Counted from the stretch's first letter, positions 24,993-37,354 are shown. The stretch is 64,000 nt of DNA from Raffaelea ambrosiae (GCA_002778195.1 PCDI01000005.1:959075-1023074); one strand, 5' to 3'. Translations and numbers: made by a program. Notes: generated from the letters alone by a model not told the origin.

Positions 24993-25864
24993 TTACACAG
25001 GCCCCTCTGCCGGCACTGTCGTCGTCTGGCTAGAGCTGCCACTTCCTAGGCGCTTGAGCTCTTCGTTTTGGCGGCGGCGTTCGAAAATGATCAAAACACA
25101 GCAGGCACCAATGGACATGACACGGTGGATTCTAGGTAGTTAGTAGGGAAGTCGAACGCGAGGAAAGAAGTCGAGCGAAGCGAGTAAAGAGTTAAAAAAA
25201 AAACCCCAAACGTACATGGTCACCACAGACACAATCCCGACGACCATCAAGAGATTCTTCCAAGGAGGCGGGCCACCGGCGCCGGAGGGTGGACCATTGC
25301 TGGAATTGCCGCCATCGGCGGCGGAGACACCCGCTGACCCCAGATCATTGTATTGCGGAGCGGTAAAGATGGCGCCAGGTATGAGGACGGCGAGACCCAG
25401 GAAGTCGATGCCGAGGATGGGTCGGATGGGGTGGTGGTTGTGGAAGAGGGCGAAGCAGCCGGTGGCATCGGCGAGGATGGAGAGAATTGCCTAGGGGGGG
25501 GGTGGGGAATGTAAGTGAGCGGGTGAGCAAACCGGGCGAGCAAGAAGAACAGAGTAAACTGGAAAGGAGGAACGCGAGCCGGGACCGTGAGAGAACAGAG
25601 CCGGACCAAGAGGAGGCCGGCCGAAGAATCCAACGAGGACACCAGGCAACGGTGCAAGACGAGCGAAGCGAGGACCAAAGGACAGAAAGCGAGGGGAGGG
25701 GGGGTGAAGAAACTTACACCAGCGAGGACGAGTGTCTTGATTTGGGCATAGTGGCCGGCGAGGTAGGCGGCGAGGATGAGGAGGACGAAGTCGGCGACGA
25801 GCGAGACGGGGCGGAAGAGGTAGAGGAAGGAGGAGCCGCAGCGGCGGCTGGGGAAGAGCTGCAT
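24993..25864 (-). CDS. Small multi-pass membrane protein, function unknown
   Basis: Exons 25718-25864, 25216-25490 and 24993-25131 encode about 186 residues. Introns are 25491-25717 (GTAAGT to CTAG) and 25132-25215 (GTACGT, with CTAAC before CTAG). All junction phases close. Hydrophobic stretches fall at about residues 22-38 (VADFVLLILAAYLAG), 43-60, 78-95 (FLGLAVLIPGAIF) and 125-155 (LLMVVGIVSVV, then CCVLIIFE), suggesting four membrane spans. A Gly/Ser/Pro-rich loop lies before the fourth span, and the cytosolic-type tail is charged (ERRRQNEELKRL). I recognise the architecture as a fungal-type small integral membrane protein but cannot name a family. Confidence 0.75.
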
Positions 25865-27342
25865 TGCGGCGATCAGAGGTGTCCGGGTGGTTCTTTTTTT
25901 GGAGACGTCTTTCGTGTTGTACAAAGTGTTTCGACGGGGGGCCATCCAGGAAAGATGGCAGCTACATATACCAAGTGTGGGAACGGGGGTGTTCTGCAAG
26001 GGGTCTAGCAAACACAATGGACAGAGGCTTTGTCCATTATATAGAAAGGGGGCTTTGTTTGCAGTCGTCTTCTCCCGTGAACCCTATAGGGATATGTTTG
26101 ATATTGGAGTGGTGTCTCCTTTCTTGTCTTGGTCTTTCGTCATTTTTTTTTCCTTCTTGGCTCCTTTCTGATCTCCTCCGCTTCTCTCTTGTTTTGTCTG
26201 CGTCTACGAGGCACATGCTACTCACAGAGAGTGGTATGCATTGAAGAACAAGAAGTCCCCCCAAGCAGAGACAAGAGACAACCGCGCATAACTACACCGC
26301 ATACGCAAGATGCACACCTCTTCGGAGTCCGGAATGGCCGCGCCGCATTGGAGGCGGCACAGACCGGGGGGGATGCCCATATAACCCGATATTGGGACAC
26401 GGGACACAGACGAAGGAGGAGTGGAACCCAAAGCCGTTGATTTGATTGTGTCCTTTGATAATTAGCCAGGAAAGAATAGAGGTCGGTAAAAGAAGGTGAG
26501 CGGTCAGACTCCCATGTTTCTTTCCATTTTGGGAGTTGAACGCGGGTGTTGAACGCGGGAAGAAAAAAGAAAAAAGAAAAAAAGAAAAACTCGTTTCTTT
26601 TTTATTATTGTCCTTTTCCAGTTCTTTCTGTTTTGTGTTTCTTTCTCCCACCACCATTTCTTCATCAACAGCCCTGCATGAGTTTAACCTTATAACCCAG
26701 TCTATGGCCCTTTTGTTTCTTCTTTTGTCTCCTTCACATGGACAGCCGAGAGAAGTTTCCCCCCCTCCCCCCCAGGATTCCTTTGCGGTAGCGGTTAGAT
26801 TACAATCCTGTCAGACAAGGCTTATCTTCTGCGGGAGGGCATGGATATTTATAAGTTGGTTCTGTTATAGCATCTTACGACACACGGTTGACGAAAGACG
26901 CTGGACTTCTCCCGGGCCAACATGAACGTTGGTCAGTTTATCCCCAATCTTTGTACCGTAGGAATGTCCTTTTCTGTGTTCCTACTTCGTCTGTTCCCTC
27001 GTCTCTCCTGGATCACATCAGCTTACACAAGAGTACAAATCTAGAACATGGGGGCCGGATGGACTGTCTAACGGAAATGCCCCCCCCCCTCTCTCTCTAG
27101 GCACCGCTTTCCGTATCTGCCGAGTTGTTGGCCGAGGCTACAGGTACACGCGACAAAGTCTCACTGTCACACTGTCAGAGATCTACCATCCAAGACCCCC
27201 CAAGAAAAGAAGAATGTGACAAATATTCCGCATGTCTTACACGGAGCTTCTATTTTGTCGAACATGGTGCTGTATGCGCTTTAGAATAAGACCAAAAACC
27301 AAACAAATGCGCAACGGAGAGGGGAAACACAGATGCAGTACA
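25865..27342. other. Spacer with promoter of membrane-protein gene and 3' flank of TBC gene
   Basis: No gene is seen. The part just right of 25864 should hold the promoter of the minus-strand membrane-protein gene. Runs of C (about 26760-26773 and 27080-27089) and T are the only simple-sequence features. Confidence 0.5.
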
Positions 27343-30300
27343 TCAGGTCTTGGGCAAAGACTTCCGCAGAGGCTCCAGCCCAAAGATCTCGTCCGCTGTG
27401 ATCGACCGTGCTCGCCCGTCCGACCCGCTGCCCGGCTGCGAGCCTCTCTTCTTTTTGCCGTTGTTGCTGCCGCTGCCGCCGCCGCCCAGCGGATCATCGC
27501 CGCTGGTTCCGTCGCCACTGCCCAGCGGTGAACTGCCAACAACCTCGCCAAAGAGAAAGGCGTGCCGGCCACGGCCAGCCGGGCTGGCGCGAGGTGTTCG
27601 CTTGCTTCCTCCTCCGCCTGGTCCAGACGACGACGCCGCGGACGCTCCATTTGTTTGGCCCAAAGAGGACGATCCGCGACCGCTGTTCGCGGCTGTGTCG
27701 CCAGGCTCCAGCATCCAGGCAAACGACGACTGGGCCAGGGTCGACCGGGTGGGGATGGTGTGTTCCTGCTGCGGCGGCGGTGGTGCTGCTGCCGCTGCCG
27801 GTGTCACGACGGCTGGTTGTGTCTGTGTTGCAGTCGTGGGCGGGGACACAGATGCTGCTGCATCTGTCGATGTCGTCGTTGCTGCCACTGCTGCTGCTGG
27901 GTCGTCGGCCCCGTCCACGTCCATTGTATCTGTGTCCGCAGCAACCGGCAGATTGTTGGCCGGGCTTGTTGAAAAAGACGCTGCTGCTGATAGGGGGCCA
28001 TCAGCAGCACCCGTGCCCATGGTTTTTGCAGACGACTTGGACTCCTCTTCCAGTCCATCCATCCGCTCGACCTCGGCGGCTGGCAGCAGACTGGTTTCCT
28101 CTGTGTTTTGCGTGCTACCACCCCCCTTCTCAACCGCCGTTCCCCCAACCACCATGGGCGTGTCCGCGTCTGCATTCCCGACCACCGGCTCGTCTGAGGG
28201 AAGTTCCAGGGTCGAGTCGTCCAGATGGACTTTCACAAACTGAATCTTGGCTGCGGCTAGTTCGACGGTGTCCAGCCAACGGTGATGATCGGCTTCCTGC
28301 GGCGGTTGGCCTGTGTTGGACTTGTCGTTTCCGTCTTCTTCTTCGCCTGCTGCTGTGTTGTTCTTCTCTTGTTCCGTGCTATTGGTCTTGGAAGAGGCGG
28401 TCTGTGCGAGGGACTTTAGCGATTCGACCGTCTCATCCAGCATGGCGGCCAGCTGCCGATTCCGCTTCTCCATCTCCGCCAAAGCACGGGCGGCCTGGCC
28501 CACCGACGAGGTTCTTCGCCTGCCCGCCAAACCAGACGACGGCCCAAATGGGTCAAACGAGTCGGAGACGACCGTCCCCGGCGATCCATGGCCCCGGCTG
28601 GCCGTCTTCGCCGCCTGTCGTGCGGCATCCTGGAGGCTTTGTGCCATGTTACGCCGGATCTCCCCCACGGCGTCCCGCACGGCCCGGTTGATGCCCAGCC
28701 TCTCACCGCGTTCAATGACACCCTTGGCAGCTCCCTGAAAGAGGGCCTCCACCCCCTCGCGACCGCCGGCAAACCGCGAGGGCGAAGTGGACGTGGCTCG
28801 CCCCGCCGCCGCCGCCGCCGCCAACTGCGCAGCGCTCGGTCGTCCGGCCGAAGCGAGCGGGGACCGTGCAGCCATGAGGGTGCGGTTGCGTAAGCTGCCG
28901 AGACCGGCAGCAAGGGCAGACGTCGGCGTGGATGGTCTGTGGAGCTCGCTCGAAGACCTTGGCGTCGCAGCATTCGACGGCGACCGGCCCGTGTACTTGA
29001 GCACAAGGCTGTTTCCGCCCGCGGCATTGAAGTGGTCCTGCAGAAAGACGGCGTCGTCGACAAACGTGTGTGGACCGTGGGGCGGCTGTGGCGGCGGATA
29101 CTTGAGAAGCAGCTGCAAGGCCACGGAGTAGTCCGCATCGAGCACTGCGAGGCACGTACAGGTCAGCGCGTCTGCCTCTGGTCATTCAGACAACCGCAGC
29201 AAGAGGAAAACGGCACGTACACTCCCAGCGAATGCGAAGCAGCATGGCCACGCAGATGAGCGGGATGAGCTGCAGTGTGGGATCAAAGGCAAAGATGCTG
29301 TCCCAGAGAACGAGCAGCTGGCCAAAGGGGAACTCGCGTCCAAAGAGGAGACGGATCCAGCGTCTGGAAGCATAATTAGTATGAATAAACACATCCAAAT
29401 GCGCGCGATGGAGCCCTTTGTCTGCTACCGAGACCCACATTAGAAAGATTTGAGGCAGGATCTCAATGCTCTTGAGATGGATAGCCAGCTCAGGATCGAT
29501 CTTCATTAGTGTCACTTCGTGGATTTCCTTGCTCATCTCTACAATCGCGCTCTCTTCAGCTCCGCCTGCAGAGCTGCTGAGAGTGCGGGTGAGCAATGGA
29601 TCGCTCGTGCTGTGGCTGTTGGTGGTGGCCGCGCCAGCATCGCTGGTGCTGGTGATATGGTAGAAGCCCTTGGCCCGCTCCATGATCTTGGAGAAGAGGG
29701 TGTAGGCATCGTGCTCGATGTACTTGGCGTCGAGGGTCTCTGCCATGTCCTGCTCACCTGTTGCCACGTCGCCTGTCTGGGGTGCAGGGTCAATGGCATC
29801 CTGGCTGAGGACATGGACAATCGGCGCCAGCAGCTCGTGCATGCCCTGGCGATAGCCGCCGATGTCTGGGTTGCGCTTGAAGTAGACAAACAGGACATCC
29901 AGGATGAGAGTCTGGATATGCTCCTGGTGATAAAACGGGTCGTCTGGTAGCCGCAAGACATCCTGCAGGATCTCTGCGCGCGCGACGTCATCGCGGCGGA
30001 AAGTGTCCCATGGAGACTGCAAAGTCAGACGACAAGGAGGAGGAGCAGGAGATAGAGACAGCCGTAGCATCAGCCCAGCACACAAAGACGCACCTCTGGG
30101 TCGTCTGCCAGTGGATCCACGGTCAGCTCGGCCAGCAGTTCCGGGCGGCGGATGAACTGCAGATACTCTGCAGAAAGCGACTCGTAGTCGGACCGCGTCT
30201 CGCGCAGAATGAGGACCCGGTCCTGGACAGGCGCATCGCGGAACAGGAGAAAGATCTTTGGTCTGTGTCAGCAGATGGCGCAGTCACAACAAAGGATGGA

Positions 30301-30553
30301 GACGCGCGTGCTGGCCAGGACAGCCTACCTTCCAGCAGACGGAACGGCAGCCGGCCTCACACGGGCTGCTGGGGCCGTCAAACTTGACAGCCCGCTGGAG
30401 GGCGGCAAGAGTGCCCCCATTCTGCACTGTTTCGCCCCATCGCTGCCTGTACGAGCAAGACATGTGTGAGCATGCGTGTTTCGGTCTACGAGAAGCCGCC
30501 AGCACGAGGAAAAAGAGAACTCGTACTCACCTGCCCTCTGTCAAAGAACGCAT
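27343..30553 (-). CDS. TBC-domain Rab GTPase-activating protein, TBC1D5-like
   Basis: Six exons: 30531-30553, 30329-30446, 30094-30255, 29439-30016, 29221-29363 and 27343-29144, together about 941 residues. Introns are 73-84 nt with GTGAGT, GTAGGC, GTGCGT, GTGGGT and GTACGT donors, and all phases close. The TBC domain occupies roughly residues 30-330: RSVCWKIFLLF, then ILQDVLR (the IxxDxxR motif with the arginine finger) and YRQG (the glutamine finger), then RWIRLLFGREFPF and the LLDADYSVALQLLL end. The C-terminal 550 residues are low-complexity with Ala, Ser and acidic stretches and one likely helical segment. TBC proteins stimulate GTP hydrolysis by Rab GTPases. The TBC1D5 group acts on endosomes and retromer-linked Rab7 traffic and autophagy. 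Both catalytic fingers are present. The gene is divergent from the AP-1 accessory gene. Confidence 0.88.
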
Positions 30554-31520
30554 CGTCGACCAGAGTTGAGCTAGCTCGGCCAGGGAGAGGCTGGGCCAGA
30601 CAAGAGAGAAAGAGACGCGGCGAAGGGGTCCCGGTTTATACAGACCAGTCTCCCAGGCAAAAGAAAAGAGACGAGACCTGTCGTCCTGTCTTGGTAGATG
30701 CAACAGGAGGACCAGTGAGGCGGGAGAGCAAGGGGCGGGCTAGACGAGGCGAACAAAGAAGCCCCAAAGGCAATAGTGAATGGAGTCTGTGAGCAGTCGC
30801 AAAGTCCGCCAGACAGCTCACATGATAGGTTTAGCGGCGTGCAGTGCCGTTTCTGGGCATTGGCCCCGCCAGCCACGCGGAGCCTCCTCTGTGGGCTGTT
30901 GCTCGCCGGCAGCCTATCGTTTTGGGGTGGCTTGTCCACCAAGACATGTGTCCGTTGGCCATGGCCCTCCCACCCATGTCAAGGGATGTACCTGCATAGA
31001 GAAGACAGATAATAAAATATAGAAGAGGGACATATTTCAGGTTGCATAGTCCTCTTGGCCGTCGATTCATTTGCTTCGCTTGTTTCTTCGTTTCTCGGGT
31101 TTGATTCGGTTCCTCGGCTCTGTGGCACACAGTGGTTTCACCTGGATCCCAGCATAACCTGGGGAACGCCTGGGGAACGCCCAGAAACGGCTGGCGATCT
31201 GTCTGGGCCGCAAACGGGCATAGCATTTTCCAAGACTGCCATGGTCTCCTCGTCGATCCCCGGTGTTCCCAAGTCGCCTTTGTGTGGCTGTTTTGCCCGG
31301 ACTTGCCTGCTGTCAGATCGGGAAGGTGCACGTGCCCGCACTGTGGATTTACGGAGCTGTACATAGTAGTCAATGCCGCACGTCTGCTTGGCTGCTCCTA
31401 AAACACGACGGGTCTTTCTCGGATAGGACAAGGACTTTTGCCTTTCGTCTTTTCCGCCGCCTTTTTCCTCCGCCACGTCCGCCAGCGGGTGCGCTCCCCC
31501 CCCCTCCTCTTCCTCCCACC
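30554..31520. promoter_or_regulatory. Shared intergenic region of a divergent gene pair
   Basis: These 967 bp separate the start codons of the TBC1D5-like gene (minus) and the Laa2-like gene (plus), so promoters and leaders of both must lie here. The right end (about 31430-31520) is CT-rich up to the CACCATG start at 31521. I cannot assign individual factor sites with confidence. Confidence 0.5.
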
Positions 31521-33875
31521 ATGTCGGCGGACCTCTTTGCAGAGTTTGGTCCCTTCCCAGGGAGCAGCCAGCAGCCCGCAAAGGAGGCGTCGAACCCGCC
31601 CCAAGGCCGGAGTAGCAATGCCAGCAAACCACAGCCGGCTGATGACCCTTTTGCCTTTCTCGCAACAGCGTTCCCACACCCAACGTCGCCGAATTCACAG
31701 CAGACACAGCAGCCTCAGACAAACCTGCAGCCACAAGCATGGGGAGACTTCAGCACGCCAGCACAGCCTGCCACTACCCCCGGCGGCTGGGGAGACAGCA
31801 ACTGGGGCAGCTTGGGGGGCCTAGGAACGACGACGACGGCGACGCCGCCGCCGCCGCCTCCAGCAGTTTCAGTGGCCTCGCCAGCCGAAGCCAACAGCGG
31901 CGGCGACGATGGTGATGACGATGACGACGCTTGGGGAGATTTCGAGGATGCCGGACCGCCAGCACCAGCCCCAATAACCGCGCCGGCTGTTCCGGCAGTG
32001 TCGGCTTCGAAGCCTATGGTAGCTTTGCCTTCGTTGGCGACGTTCCAAGCTTCGCAGCCGCCTTCTATACCGCAGCAGCAGCCAAGAACGCGTGTGACAC
32101 GGGCATCGACTATCGATCTCATGACCAATACGCTTGTCAACTTTGGCGACGACCCTCTTCCACGGCAACAGCTGCAGCAGCCGCCAGCCGCACAGGCCGT
32201 CCAACCACAGCAGCAAAGTCGGCAATGGAGGAATGCTGTACCTCAATTGCCCGAGGTAGCATCTCCCCCACAAGAAGAGCAGAAGCCAAAGAAGGCGGCA
32301 GATCCAAACGTGCTCTTTGACGCGGAAGAATACGACGGAACGGAAGAATTCGACGACGAAGAGGATGACGATGAGTTTGGGGACTTTGAAACGGGACATG
32401 AGGCCGTGCCTGCACCTCAGCCACCTGCGCAGAGCTATGCGCCGGCCCGGCCAGTAGTGGCACCAGCACCCGCACCCGCACCCGTACCAGCGCCTCAGAC
32501 AAAACAAGCAGCTTCGGTTGCATCTGCGACGCATCTTGTGGACTTGTTGTCCTTATCTGACTCAGAGCCATACCAATCACCAGCGGTCGCTCCTCCAGCA
32601 TCATCTTCCTCGGCCATTTTATCCACACAACCGACTCCTTCTAAGCCACCATCTTCTTCGCCAAGGAAGCAGCCGCCCAGCCAGCTTCTTTCTCCTCTGA
32701 GCTTCGGCAGCACTGCCGTGGCCTCGTCGTCACCTGTGTCCGGCTATCCTCAGCCTCCAAAGTCGCCGTCTTTCCAGCAGCGGAACCCATTTCCTGGCTT
32801 GGCGCTCGCCACACCAAAGTCTGCCGAGTTTCCAAAGGATGATGTTGCAACCCGGTCTCCGTCGCCAACGACGGCATGGCCTACTGTGGAGCCCTCTGGC
32901 ACCGGGCCTTCCAAGTCCAAAGGAGGGAAGGCCTTGCCAGCTGTGGACGACTGGGATGCGTGGGATGATGTGGATTCCACGGTTTCAAAGAAGCCTGCCA
33001 AGACTACAAAGGCTACGACAAAGACAGCAACGTCTGCCAAGACCACGGCGGTCGAGAAGTCAGATCCCAAGCCGGCGTCTGACTGGGACTGGGAGGCGGA
33101 AGACGCCGAGACGACTGCGGCTGCTGCGTCGGACCCCCTTCCAGATGCTCTCGCGAAGGGTACAGAAGCTAAGTCTATTCCAGATACCGCGCCTCCGCCG
33201 ACAAATGTGCCGCCTCCGTCCATTCTGCTGTCTGTGTTCCCGTCTCTTCTGGCTCTGCCGGACGAGGCACTCTTTAAACCCTTGGCCGGGCAGTCGAGCG
33301 AAGCCCGAAGCCGCATCCTGGGCGATCCCCGGACAATTGCGTTCCTGCGCAACTATCTGCAGCTGGCGGTCGTGGCTGCCCGCGTTGTGGCGGGGCGCAA
33401 ACAGCGCTGGCACCGCGACAAGTTCCTCGCACAGAGCATGTCCATCTCGGTGGCGGGCAGCAGCAAGGGCGGTGGCATGAAGCTGGCGGGCGTCGACAAG
33501 GCGCAAGGCAAGCGTGAGGACCGCGAGGCCGCCGATGTCGTCGCCGCCTGGCATCAGCACGTAGGTAAGCTGCGCAGTGCCGTCGTCACGGCCAATGCGG
33601 CGCTCGTGGCGGTCGAAGCCGCTGAACACAGGCACCAGCAGCCGCTCGTGATCCCGAATATCCAGAGCGAGACCATGGCGGTTACGACGGTCAAGATGGT
33701 TCCCACAGCGCCGCGGGCCTGTGTTATCTGCGGGCTGCGGCGTGATGAGCGCGTCCGAGGCATTGACGGGGACGACGTGCCGGATAGCTTTGGCGAGTGG
33801 TGGGTGGAGCATTGGGGCCACCGTGCGTGCAAGAACTTCTGGGCCGAGCACGAGGCGACGTTACGGTCTCGGTAA
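31521..33875 (+). CDS. AP-1 accessory protein, Laa2/aftiphilin-like (often annotated ppk6-like)
   Basis: A single exon of 784 residues starting at CACCATG (31521). The open frame continues upstream, but without coding character. The protein is mostly disordered (Pro, Gln, Ala) and carries motifs WGDF (about residues 74 and 138), FGDF (about 287) and acidic DDDDAWGDF and EEDDDEFGDF clusters. WGDF and FGDF fit the consensus for binding the gamma-adaptin ear of AP-1 (aromatic-G-acidic-aromatic), as in aftiphilin and yeast Laa2. The last 220 residues are folded: a conserved-looking helical part (LLSVFPSLLALPDEALF, then FLRNYLQLAVVAARVVAGRKQ) and a CVICG pair followed by HWGHRAC, which could bind zinc. 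The protein kinase name used for some relatives is not supported, because no kinase motif is present. The inferred role is clathrin/AP-1 traffic at the trans-Golgi network and endosome. Confidence 0.75.
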   Translation: MSADLFAEFGPFPGSSQQPAKEASNPPQGRSSNASKPQPADDPFAFLATAFPHPTSPNSQQTQQPQTNLQPQAWGDFSTPAQPATTPGGWGDSNWGSLGGLGTTTTATPPPPPPAVSVASPAEANSGGDDGDDDDDAWGDFEDAGPPAPAPITAPAVPAVSASKPMVALPSLATFQASQPPSIPQQQPRTRVTRASTIDLMTNTLVNFGDDPLPRQQLQQPPAAQAVQPQQQSRQWRNAVPQLPEVASPPQEEQKPKKAADPNVLFDAEEYDGTEEFDDEEDDDEFGDFETGHEAVPAPQPPAQSYAPARPVVAPAPAPAPVPAPQTKQAASVASATHLVDLLSLSDSEPYQSPAVAPPASSSSAILSTQPTPSKPPSSSPRKQPPSQLLSPLSFGSTAVASSSPVSGYPQPPKSPSFQQRNPFPGLALATPKSAEFPKDDVATRSPSPTTAWPTVEPSGTGPSKSKGGKALPAVDDWDAWDDVDSTVSKKPAKTTKATTKTATSAKTTAVEKSDPKPASDWDWEAEDAETTAAAASDPLPDALAKGTEAKSIPDTAPPPTNVPPPSILLSVFPSLLALPDEALFKPLAGQSSEARSRILGDPRTIAFLRNYLQLAVVAARVVAGRKQRWHRDKFLAQSMSISVAGSSKGGGMKLAGVDKAQGKREDREAADVVAAWHQHVGKLRSAVVTANAALVAVEAAEHRHQQPLVIPNIQSETMAVTTVKMVPTAPRACVICGLRRDERVRGIDGDDVPDSFGEWWVEHWGHRACKNFWAEHEATLRSR

Positions 33876-36800
33876 GCGAGAAAATCCCCTAGAAGGAAGG
33901 GTTGGAGAAGCTGGGAGGAGCAGCGCACACCGGGACACACCCCAGGAGCCCGCCCAATCCCTGGCCGACAGTGGCTGCAGAAGCACCGTCTCGGAAGCAC
34001 CGTCTCGTTGAGGCCACCCACGTTCGTCGACGCTTATCCATGCTCACCCATGCTCACCAAATGCCCCTTCCTCGTTTCTCGTCACCATTGGCTGGCATTG
34101 CCCAATCATGGGCGCCGACCTGCAGCGCACGTTCCTCTGGGCGGTCGGTCAATATTGGATTACTGCTACTGTCTTTTTTGGTGCCTCGGGGCTACTGCAG
34201 CTATTGCCAGACCTGTCTGGGCAGAAACGGACGTCGCAGCCGGTCCTGGGGCCACTCTACGAACAATCCTAGCAGCCAGTGTTATGGCGTTTTGTTGGGT
34301 ATTCTTGCGGTGTGACTTATGCACCACCCAATGCTGGGCGGATGTCGGCGTTTACGGAATGTTCTGCTGGGGCCGCTGGAAGCCGCCCACTGCACGCTAC
34401 AGAGATAGGAGCAATGGAGCAATGGGCTTCCTTCCCATCGTCAGTCTACCTTACCCACTGGCTGTGCCGGCTTCTTTGGGCGCTCCTGGCTTTCTTAGCT
34501 GGCCTGCCTCGCCGGACTATCCGGCGTTCCGAGGTGACTACTGTGGCCGACCGTCCCTTCTAGAACCACAGCCACAAAATGTGGTGCACAATCCAGTCGG
34601 CTCATATAAGTTGCCAGCGAAAGAAGAAGAAAAAGGGCGTTGCTGCTTCTTTCTGGTGGCACTCCCTTGTTCTTTCCCTATCCCGGGCCCATAGTCCTGG
34701 TCGTACACGCCTTCCCTTTTCGGCCCAGCTTCGCAACATCGTGCCTTCCCTCTCTGGCATTACTAAGACTGGTAGTTGCAGGCATGTGCTATCTGAATTT
34801 TGTCTTGAATTTATTTGTTATTTGTTCTGATTTGGTCGGGTCATAACGATACGCAAAAAAAAAAAAAAAACCGCGCGCTGGTAATGGCTGTGGGGGAGCA
34901 TAGATAAATGCGATGCCAATGCGAGAGCTTGTTGGGCAAAGAGGGTGCATGAAAGGACCATACCCCCAATTGCAGGGACCGAAAAAAAAGAAAAAAAAAA
35001 AAGAGTAAAATAAAACTGAATACAACTGAGAGCCACATGGTAGCCGAGCAGAAGACTTAAAGGATTGAAAAACGCGAGACCGACTGTGGGCTGGGCCTGC
35101 TGCGCTTTCGGACTCGTCACTTCCTGTGTGAATGCAGCTTTATTAGTTACTTACGTACATACCTACCTGCCAGAGCTTGCATTGGCAACTTCCCCGCGCG
35201 TACATAAGGGTGGCGGGCAAGCACGCAGATGGCCCCTTCCCCAAGACAATTGGATGGGCGTGCAGGACCAGAGCAGCCGCGACCCCAACGGCAGCCGGGG
35301 CAAGTGACGAAACCATCCGCTTGGGAAGGAAGGCACATTTCGTAGAGAGCAGGTGCCGCCGCCCCATCCAGTAGCCAGAAAGGCAGCAGCAACCGGGGTA
35401 TAGTTTGTGCTCTTTTCCGTCGTCCCTTCTTGTGCTGGTACTGCTGCTGGTCCTGGTGCTGTGTCTCTCCGTCCCGCCCTGTCTGCATTTACCTCAGTAG
35501 CTCTTTCCTCCTATCCCATTCTTGCCGCTCCCCTCAGGTGTGCTGATTGCACCTTCCGCGTCGTAACGTTGTTACTGCTGTTGCTTGTGTGGCTTCTGCT
35601 TCACACCTTCCAGTCTATCTCGCCCAACCCCCCAAACCACCGTTCTGCTCAACCAATCTGTACAGTTGCTGCCCTCGTGTCCTTTTGCTCTGCTCTCCTG
35701 CTTCTTCCTCTCCTGCTCACCCACGCTGCTGCTCTACTTTGCTCTGCTCTACTCTTACCTTTTCTCTTCCCGCCCCCACTATTTCCCTCGTCTTGCCTTC
35801 CTGTCTGTCCTTTTATCCTCGTCTCTGCTTGCCTTCACTCGCAAGTCACCTCTTCCTCAACTCTCCCACGCTCAACATTGACCGTCTCCGCCGTCTCCCC
35901 TACTTCTCTCCGCTTCTCTTGGCCTCTCTGCCTTTTCTCTCTCCTCTTCCTCTCTTCTCCCTTCTTTTCCGTCTTTTCTCCTCTCTCGGCTCTTTCTTTT
36001 TCATCTGGCCTGCCCGCATCCGCATCTCGTTTTGCAGTCTCTCCAACCTCACAAAAAGCCACCCACACTCTCTTGGCATCTGCTCCGCCCATCTCAAGTC
36101 CACGAGCTGCCGCACTCGCCTCGATCCCCGTCCCCGTCACAGGTTTACGGCTGCTCTTCGGTCTCACGTCCGTCCGTCAATCGCCGTTGCTGCCCGGGCT
36201 CCTGACTCGGTAGATCAGCACCCACTACTGCAATCCTCCGGACTGGCAGCTCCGCTTTAGGACCTGAAGCTCTCCACCACCTGTCAAAAGGCGCCGCATA
36301 GCCCAATCTGCCACTGCGACTGTCCGTGTAAGTCTGGCCCACCTCGCCCCGGCCTCCCTGTTGTCTCTCTGCCTGCCCTCGTCTGTCATGCATTTGTGTT
36401 CCTGTGTTCTCGCGTTCTTGTCACCTGGCTGCGATTTACCCCGCTATTGGGCCGTGTACCTCATCTCGACAAGCGACGCAGCAAAAAGGCAGCAGCACTG
36501 GCTGGCTCTCTGGCTTGTGTTGTTGTCTGCTGCCATCTTTGGGTCGGTCTCCTGTGCCCCGCGCCCTACACGACATGCACACGAGTTTGCACCTGTTGCT
36601 GCATCCTACAGCGTGCAGCCAGCAAAAGAGCAAGCCAGTTATGACCGAGACACGGCCTGCCAACACGCTGGTCGCTTAGGACGCGTCTGCGGCATCTCAC
36701 CACGATTGCAGTCCAATCGCGTATCTCTGACTTGCAAGAACACGTCCACCATTGCTCTACCGCCTCACATGCAGCTCCCACAGTATTTTCAGCAGCACTG

Positions 36801-37354
36801 GCCTACATTTTAATCTCTCTGTTTATCTCGTCTGTCTTTGATTTTTTGCTTTTTTTTTCTGCCCATAGCGGCTTTGTGCGAGCTCTGCGCCGTTGGCCAA
36901 TCACAGCATGACTAACCGGCTTCTTCCACACTAGCTGTTCCGTAGTGCTCCCCGCCGCCGCAAACCCACAAAATCTTTCGCACGCGCGCTGCCGGCGAAA
37001 AGTCCCCTCATTTTTTTTGTTTGGTTTTTCCCCTGCAAACGATTTTTTTCCCCTTCACCACACTCGGCCGTTAATCTCGACCTCTCGCCCTCTTCCCTCC
37101 TACCTTTACCCTCTCTCCTCCCACGCACCCTCTCCTTCTTTCCTCTCTCTCTCTCTCTCTCTCCTCACCTCTCTTCTCTCTTCCTCTTCTCTCCATCCCT
37201 ACTCCTTCTTTCCTCCGTTTCCGTCCTCTCCGATATCTCGTCCGCCCTCTTCTCTCCCCCCCCCCCACTTCGCCTCTCCCTCGTATCTTTCCTCTTCTTC
37301 TCCTCCTCCCACCGTCCCCCCCAAACAGGCTCTCCCTCCCCAACATCATCCACC
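33876..37354. other. Spacer and long CT-rich leader of the KH-protein gene
   Basis: No credible gene is seen, since the long open frames at 35.4-36.3 kb are composed of CT-rich sequence in all three frames. From about 35410 to 36250 and again from 37015 to 37330 the top strand is almost pure pyrimidine, including a CT microsatellite (about 37141-37163) and a C-run (about 37257-37266). Possible leader introns are present (for example GTAAGT at 36329), but their 3' ends cannot be fixed. The region most likely holds the promoter and a long spliced leader for the gene at 37355. Confidence 0.55.

Noticed and set aside
28787..28824. GCC/GGC triplet run in the TBC gene considered as an expansion repeat
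   Set aside because: It is short and imperfect and encodes an ordinary Ala run in a disordered tail.
35407..36260. Two overlapping plus-strand open frames of 237-268 codons rich in Leu, Ser, Pro and Cys
   Set aside because: They arise because CT-rich DNA has few stops in any frame. Composition follows the nucleotide bias, there is no domain, and the position fits a leader of the KH gene.
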